A stretch of 64,000 nt of DNA from Chanos chanos. Taxonomy: Eukaryota > Chordata > Actinopteri > Gonorynchiformes > Chanidae. The position numbers and the translations under genes were made by a program. The stretch lies in contig NC_044503.1 in assembly GCF_902362185.1 (NCBI RefSeq), positions 26,539,484-26,603,483 of the forward strand. Direction: 5' to 3'. Position 1 is the first letter of the stretch; every line of letters begins with the position of its first letter. Below, piece after piece: positions 61,549 to 64,000 of the stretch. The notes beneath the pieces were generated by a model. That model worked only from the letters and a program-made list of their open reading frames with translations, ran no database searches and was not told where the DNA came from.

Positions 61549-62329
61549 GGGAGGTGTGGTAGGGATTTTGATATGGTTGAATGTTTGGCATAATATAAGT
61601 CGCAATCAATCTTTCATTAGAGCCACGATATGAAAGAAATGCTTTAGCGACATTTGCAGTCAGACACGGCGCTGACAGCGGATACAGGGAAAAGGAGAAT
61701 CATTCCTCCTCAGTGAACCTTTAACTACGACAGGCACCTGCGATGAGACTCAATTAAACTGGGCTATCAGTCAGTCATCGCTAAGCAAATTAGCACCGTT
61801 CTCTCCCGACAGCATCGCTCACAGTGAATATCAAAGCCACTTTGCCTTAGATCAAAATAATCACTACTTTCTGTTACATCCACGCCGTGTGTATAATTTA
61901 CATATGGAATAAAACTGAAGAACCAGAAGAAAGAACAGGCAGATGACGTACACGAAAGGCAAAAAAAAAATGTGATAATTTCTTTTTTGTTTACTTAAAA
62001 AAAAAAAAAAAAAAAAACAAAATCAAAAAAGAACCCAATGATTGAGCACTCAGTCAGTCACTCATCATGAACAAAACATTTCCTTTTCACGTGTTAGGAT
62101 ATTTGGTAGCTAACAATTCTCCAACCCCAGGTCACTCTCTCTGTTTTTTTTTTTTATCGCTTTAAATTGGTGCTCTTCCGCAAATACGCAGCAGTAATGA
62201 GATGGTCTGGATGAGGACTAAAGTTCTTTTCAGTGGCTCTGTGATTTGAATGTAAAATCTCTGCAGAGGCCTTCCCGTGCTGCAGGGAGAGACAGCATAG
62301 GTAAACAGGAGACACCCCCCCCCCCGTCT

Positions 62330-62343
62330 GTCGCCGTGGTAAC
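62330..62343 (+). promoter_or_regulatory. X-box-like RFX motif
   Basis: GTCGCCGTGGTAAC fits the RFX X-box form RYYNYY-N2-RRNRAC. It lies in a znf385d intron next to a poly-C run. Confidence 0.4.
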
Positions 62344-63229
62344 AGGGGTTGATTGATGGCTCTGATGGATGATGATTATCTTCAGATAGACCTCAATGTG
62401 AAGGATATTATAACTCCTTGGAGAATAGTAACTGACAGTAACAGAATAAATAGCTCATTCAACTTGAAGGGAACAGGCCCAGAGAGAGAGGGAGCGCCGG
62501 GGGGGGGGGGGGGGCTGCTGTTATATAATCCTGGTTGGATTAAATACCTCCAGTGAAATGACCCCCTCCCCATAAGAAAGAGAAAAATTTCCTTGAACTC
62601 CAAACGACGGTCAATCAGTCATTAGAGCAAATGGCAAGAAAAACAAAAGACAGCAAATTTGCATTCTTGACAGAGAATAGATTTCATATTTCATCTCTTG
62701 CCCATTAACTCCTACTGTAATGATTACAATTATGAAACAATTTATAGTTCTTGTACTAATGCACATAAAAAGCTATGGCCCAACTATTTTTGACAGCTTT
62801 TATACCGTAACGATTCTTTTCACATAACCTAGGTGCTGTTGCACGGATAAGAAATGGTAAAAACAATGTCATTTGTAAAATGTCAGTGTGTTATTACACA
62901 GTAACTTCACTCTAACCCATTATGACCACTTCGTAGTCCAGTTTGAACCTGCGAATGTGTAAACAACATCCAGTTAAATATAAACAGCGAGAAAGAGTCA
63001 GCCGTGAAGAGATAAAAGTGAACGTGCCACTGACCTACATATAAAAGTCTGATTGGGTCGTTTAAGGGAAGCTAAGATTAGCTCCACCCACCTGTGAGTT
63101 AAACCTCAGTTGGCACACGCTACATGAAGCGTATTTCCTTTTAGACGATGTCGGCGCCCCAAACGTGTGATGTACCACAGCTTTCTGAATTGGGTCCATC
63201 TACAGTGCAAGAGAGAGAGAGAGAGGGAC

Positions 63230-63264
<35 letters not shown>

Positions 63265-63511
63265 GGGAATATCTAATTAACATTATACACTACAGCAGTC
63301 CGTGAATGTTAACCTTTCAGCCCCTGTATCACTCCTCTCTCTGACTCCTATAATGAGATAAAGTGTAGCCAGAGGCTGAAAGAGAAAACATGACTTGGTT
63401 ATTAAAAGAAAATGTGTAGTCTGAAGCACATTAAAGCCCCCTGATCCAAACCCCTTGTCACGCATACTCTGCAATCAACGTGCGGGAGGAGAGGCGGAGC
63501 CCTTTGTCGAG

Positions 63512-63525
63512 GTTGCCATGGGAAC
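63512..63525 (+). promoter_or_regulatory. Near-palindromic RFX X-box
   Basis: GTTGCCATGGGAAC differs by one base from the ideal palindrome GTTGCCATGGCAAC. It sits in a low-repeat stretch (about 63430-63760) that looks conserved. Confidence 0.5.
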
Positions 63526-64000
63526 CTTAATCAAAATGATACACTTCGGAAAAGGCCTGCTCCAAATACAGGCCCTCGCACGCATGACGCCACGCCAGCT
63601 CCAGGCAACAGAATGTCCCGTGTTTACTGCAAACCAGATCCTGGATTCATTTACTGTCTCGGAGATATTACGAGTACATATAGTAAACGAGCAAAGTGAC
63701 TGAAAATATTTCCGCGCCGATACTGTCAAAGTTCCTTTAAAAAGCGATTATAAACGGGACGTTCTGCAAAGCCGCTCTGAAACGTCAGGGTTCAGTGATA
63801 AATCAGAAACGTCAAGAGTTATGCAGCGTCTCTGTAAAACAGCCAACCAGATGGTAAACTGTCCTGACATGAACTATGCATGCAACGAAGATAACAGTTT
63901 TCCACGAACTAATTTTTCGTCAGCTCCTTCGCTAATTGATGGCAACAGTCTGGTTCACGGTCTTGCGAATACTTACGCGATGAGTCAGGCTTTGAAGGCG

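Larger units (their letters stand above)
60143..64000 (-). other. znf385d intron (continues past the window)
   Basis: The exon for the first half of finger 1 (expected to end CNICQLRFNSD-like) is not found, so it lies beyond 64000. The stretch has poly-G at about 60181-60201 and 62501-62514, poly-C at about 62315-62325, a long (GA)n block, three X-box-like RFX motifs and low-repeat patches. Confidence 0.6.

Noticed and set aside
61238-61609. Long Ser/Leu-rich open frames over the GA/CT block (also at 57260-57844 and 58176-58484)
   Set aside because: They are translations of CT repeats; open in several frames, with no other codon signal.
1-64000. CRISPR arrays, operons, phage or bacterial islands, retroviral or LTR elements
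   Set aside because: The sequence is intron-containing vertebrate DNA; repeats are simple or LINE/SINE type, and no gag, pol or env-like frames or paired LTRs were seen.

Overview
This window is a stretch of vertebrate nuclear DNA, almost certainly from a teleost fish. It holds seven spliced protein genes plus the 3' part of an eighth. All eight have clear vertebrate orthologues but fish-like divergence. Introns are short, CA/GT/GA microsatellites and poly-C/poly-G runs are frequent, and the recognisable transposons are decayed L2-type LINE, tRNA-derived SINE and L2-tail remnants. I see no bacterial, viral or CRISPR-like system and no intact mobile element. Nothing here amounts to a clearly new biological system.

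Layout: 1-3.5 kb, no gene seen, one perfect hairpin. 3.6-7.5 kb, tmem222 (+, 6 coding exons). 8.1-11.1 kb, a trophoblast glycoprotein (5T4/Waif) relative (+, 2 exons). 11.5-18.0 kb, kdf1 (+, one putative non-coding and four coding exons). 19.6-21.6 kb, a decayed L2-clade LINE (-) interrupted by a tRNA-derived SINE. 22.8-24.6 kb, nr0b2/SHP (-, 2 exons). 24.9-31.8 kb, no gene recognised. 31.9-37.0 kb, efhb/cfap21 (-, 13 exons). 37.9-43.8 kb, rab5a (+, five coding exons). 44.0-45.5 kb, pp2d1 (-, 2 exons). 45.5-51.5 kb, gene-free. 51.5-64 kb, the last five exons of znf385d (-); its 5' part lies beyond the window.

The genes are not one pathway: a membrane protein, a Wnt-modulating leucine-rich repeat receptor, a skin differentiation factor, an orphan nuclear receptor, a ciliary microtubule protein, an early-endosome GTPase, a pseudophosphatase and a zinc-finger protein. 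The order is informative. tmem222, kdf1 and nr0b2 match human 1p36.11, while efhb, rab5a, pp2d1 and znf385d match human 3p24.3, so two blocks that are separate in human abut between about 24.6 and 31.9 kb. efhb and rab5a are head-to-head over a shared promoter interval of about 1 kb that carries a forkhead site next to an RFX X-box, as expected for a ciliary gene. rab5a and pp2d1 are tail-to-tail with about 200 bp between their 3' ends.

Exon boundaries were deduced by eye from splice signals, reading-phase continuity and remembered orthologue sequences. Coding totals close in frame for every gene. UTRs, promoters and conserved-element calls are less certain.
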